This document shows, one piece after another, positions 6,576-7,605 of a stretch of DNA of 7,605 nucleotides. This stretch comes from Gammaproteobacteria bacterium RIFCSPLOWO2_02_FULL_56_15 (GTDB lineage: Bacteria > Pseudomonadota > Gammaproteobacteria > Eutrophobiales > Eutrophobiaceae), in NCBI GenBank assembly GCA_001801825.1, contig MGYR01000091.1, positions 1-7,605 on the forward strand, read 5' to 3'. The stretch's first letter is position 1. Each line of letters starts with the position of its first letter. The position numbers and the translations under genes are program-made. The notes beneath the pieces are model-generated. The model saw only the letters and a program-made list of their open reading frames with translations. It searched no databases and was not told the DNA's origin.

Positions 6576-7605
6576 ATGGAAGAACATGAGCTGCTAGACC
6601 AGGCCGTGAAAAGATTACGGCAGGGTTTCAGCACCTTGCCGCCTCACGAGCAACCCCATGACTGGGAACGATTGTCTGAGGTACTGGAAGAAGTGGCCGG
6701 GCGGCTGCATGACAACTTTCCGTATTTTCATCCGCTCTATGCGGGGCAGATGCTCAAGCCTCCCCACCCGGTTGCACGTCTTGCCTATTCCCTGGCTATG
6801 CATATCAATCCGAACAATCATGCACTCGATGGCGGCCGCGCCAGTTCAGCGATGGAAAAAGAAGCGTTGGCCCATATCGCTGAGATGGTGGGCTGGCGGC
6901 AGTTTCTGGGTCATCTCACCGGTGGCGGTACCATGGCGAATCTTGAAGCACTCTGGGTGGCGGGAAAACTGCGGCCTGGCGCAACCGTCCTGGCCTCACA
7001 ACAGGCTCATTACACGCACACCCGGATTTCCGAAGTACTGGGACTGAGATTTGAAGCAGTCCCTGTTGATGGGAGCGCCAGGATGGACATCACGGCATTG
7101 AGACACCGGCTCGAGCGTGGTGATGTGGGAACCGTGGTCGCCACGCTGGGTACGACAGCCGCAGGGGCCATCGATCCGCTGTCAGCACTGGTACAACTCA
7201 GGCAACAATTCGGGTACTACCTGCATGTGGATGCCGCCTATGGGGGTTATTATCTCCTCGCGGATAATCTTTCCCCCGAGACCAAACAGGCATTTGCATG
7301 CATCAAAGAAGCTGATTCCATCGTACTTGATCCCCACAAACATGGACTTCAACCCTATGGTTGTGGCTGTATCCTGTTCCGGGACCCCGCCGTGGGTCGG
7401 TTCTACCGGCATGATTCACCCTATACATATTTCAGCTCCGATGACTTGCATCTGGGGGAAATTAGCCTGGAGTGCTCCCGGGCCGGCGCCACTGCTGTTG
7501 CACTATGGGCAACCCAGAGGATGCTCCGCATGGACCACGGCTCCGAATTCGCGCTTGATCTTGAGCGATGTCACCGTGCTGCATCGGTACTGTATGAAAA
7601 ACTGG
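6576..7605 (+). CDS. PLP-dependent (group II) decarboxylase, 3' end outside the window
   Basis: The first 343 residues of a fold-type I PLP enzyme of the group II amino-acid decarboxylase family, which removes the alpha-carboxyl of an amino acid to give an amine. Visible signatures are FHPLYAGQML (51-60), GHLTGGGTMANLEALW (112-127), which contributes to PLP phosphate binding, QAHYTH (143-148) with a His likely to stack on the PLP ring, LHVDAAYGG (216-224) with D219 contacting the pyridine nitrogen, and DPHKHGLQPYGCG (252-264) with K255 as the Schiff-base lysine. All catalytic residues I can check are present. The frame is open to the window edge; family members are usually 450-500 aa. ATG 6576 is the first ATG after the in-frame stop at 6528-6530, with a weak GGA ribosome site at 6565-6567. 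The 134-bp gap after the AOR gene holds no clear promoter or terminator, so cotranscription is possible. The substrate (aromatic, acidic, diaminobutyrate or other) cannot be inferred. Confidence 0.88.
   Translation, partial: MEEHELLDQAVKRLRQGFSTLPPHEQPHDWERLSEVLEEVAGRLHDNFPYFHPLYAGQMLKPPHPVARLAYSLAMHINPNNHALDGGRASSAMEKEALAHIAEMVGWRQFLGHLTGGGTMANLEALWVAGKLRPGATVLASQQAHYTHTRISEVLGLRFEAVPVDGSARMDITALRHRLERGDVGTVVATLGTTAAGAIDPLSALVQLRQQFGYYLHVDAAYGGYYLLADNLSPETKQAFACIKEADSIVLDPHKHGLQPYGCGCILFRDPAVGRFYRHDSPYTYFSSDDLHLGEISLECSRAGATAVALWATQRMLRMDHGSEFALDLERCHRAASVLYEKL

Noticed and set aside
6658..7047. 129-aa open frame on the + strand
   Set aside because: It is out of frame with the PLP decarboxylase, whose frame carries all the catalytic motifs and runs unbroken to the window edge. 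It is rich in Trp and Met, as expected of a shadow frame.

Overview
The window carries four protein-coding genes in a moderately GC-rich (roughly 50-55% by eye) bacterial sequence. From left to right these are a histidinol-phosphatase/inositol-monophosphatase family enzyme on the + strand, a very large (1090 aa) membrane protein on the - strand, an aldehyde:ferredoxin oxidoreductase (AOR) family enzyme on the + strand, and the first 343 residues of a group II PLP-dependent decarboxylase on the + strand that runs off the 3' end. I see no RNA genes, transposases, CRISPR arrays or phage genes. The AOR family enzyme (tungsto- or molybdopterin plus a 4Fe-4S cluster) points to an anaerobic or facultatively anaerobic lifestyle. 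A proteobacterium, possibly a gammaproteobacterium, fits the protein sequences and base composition, but this is a weak inference.

Region by region: bases 1-260 contain no gene I can name. Three frames are open at the left edge, and a weak terminator-like hairpin sits at 201-237. Bases 261-1109 hold the HisN-like phosphatase. It overlaps tail to tail by 12 bp with the large membrane gene (1098-4370, - strand), so the two genes share no intergenic terminator. The membrane protein has about 13 predicted membrane segments, then a Rossmann domain resembling spermidine synthase but with decayed active-site motifs, then a TPR-like helical C-terminus. A 331-bp divergent intergenic region (4371-4701) holds a strong-looking promoter in each direction, plus inverted and direct repeats that may be regulator sites. 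The AOR gene (4702-6441) and the decarboxylase gene (6576 onward) follow in the same direction, 134 bp apart with no clear terminator between them, so they may be cotranscribed.

How the genes work together is not settled by the sequence. The AOR and decarboxylase could form an amino-acid/amine/aldehyde module: the decarboxylase makes an amine and the AOR interconverts an aldehyde and an acid. No amine oxidase or transaminase that would link them is in view. The polyamine-synthase-like domain of the divergent membrane protein suggests a polyamine theme, but its catalytic residues are degraded. The HisN-like gene looks like an unlinked housekeeping enzyme. The most unusual item is the membrane/spermidine-synthase-like/TPR fusion, whose topology suggests the synthase-like domain may be on the periplasmic side.
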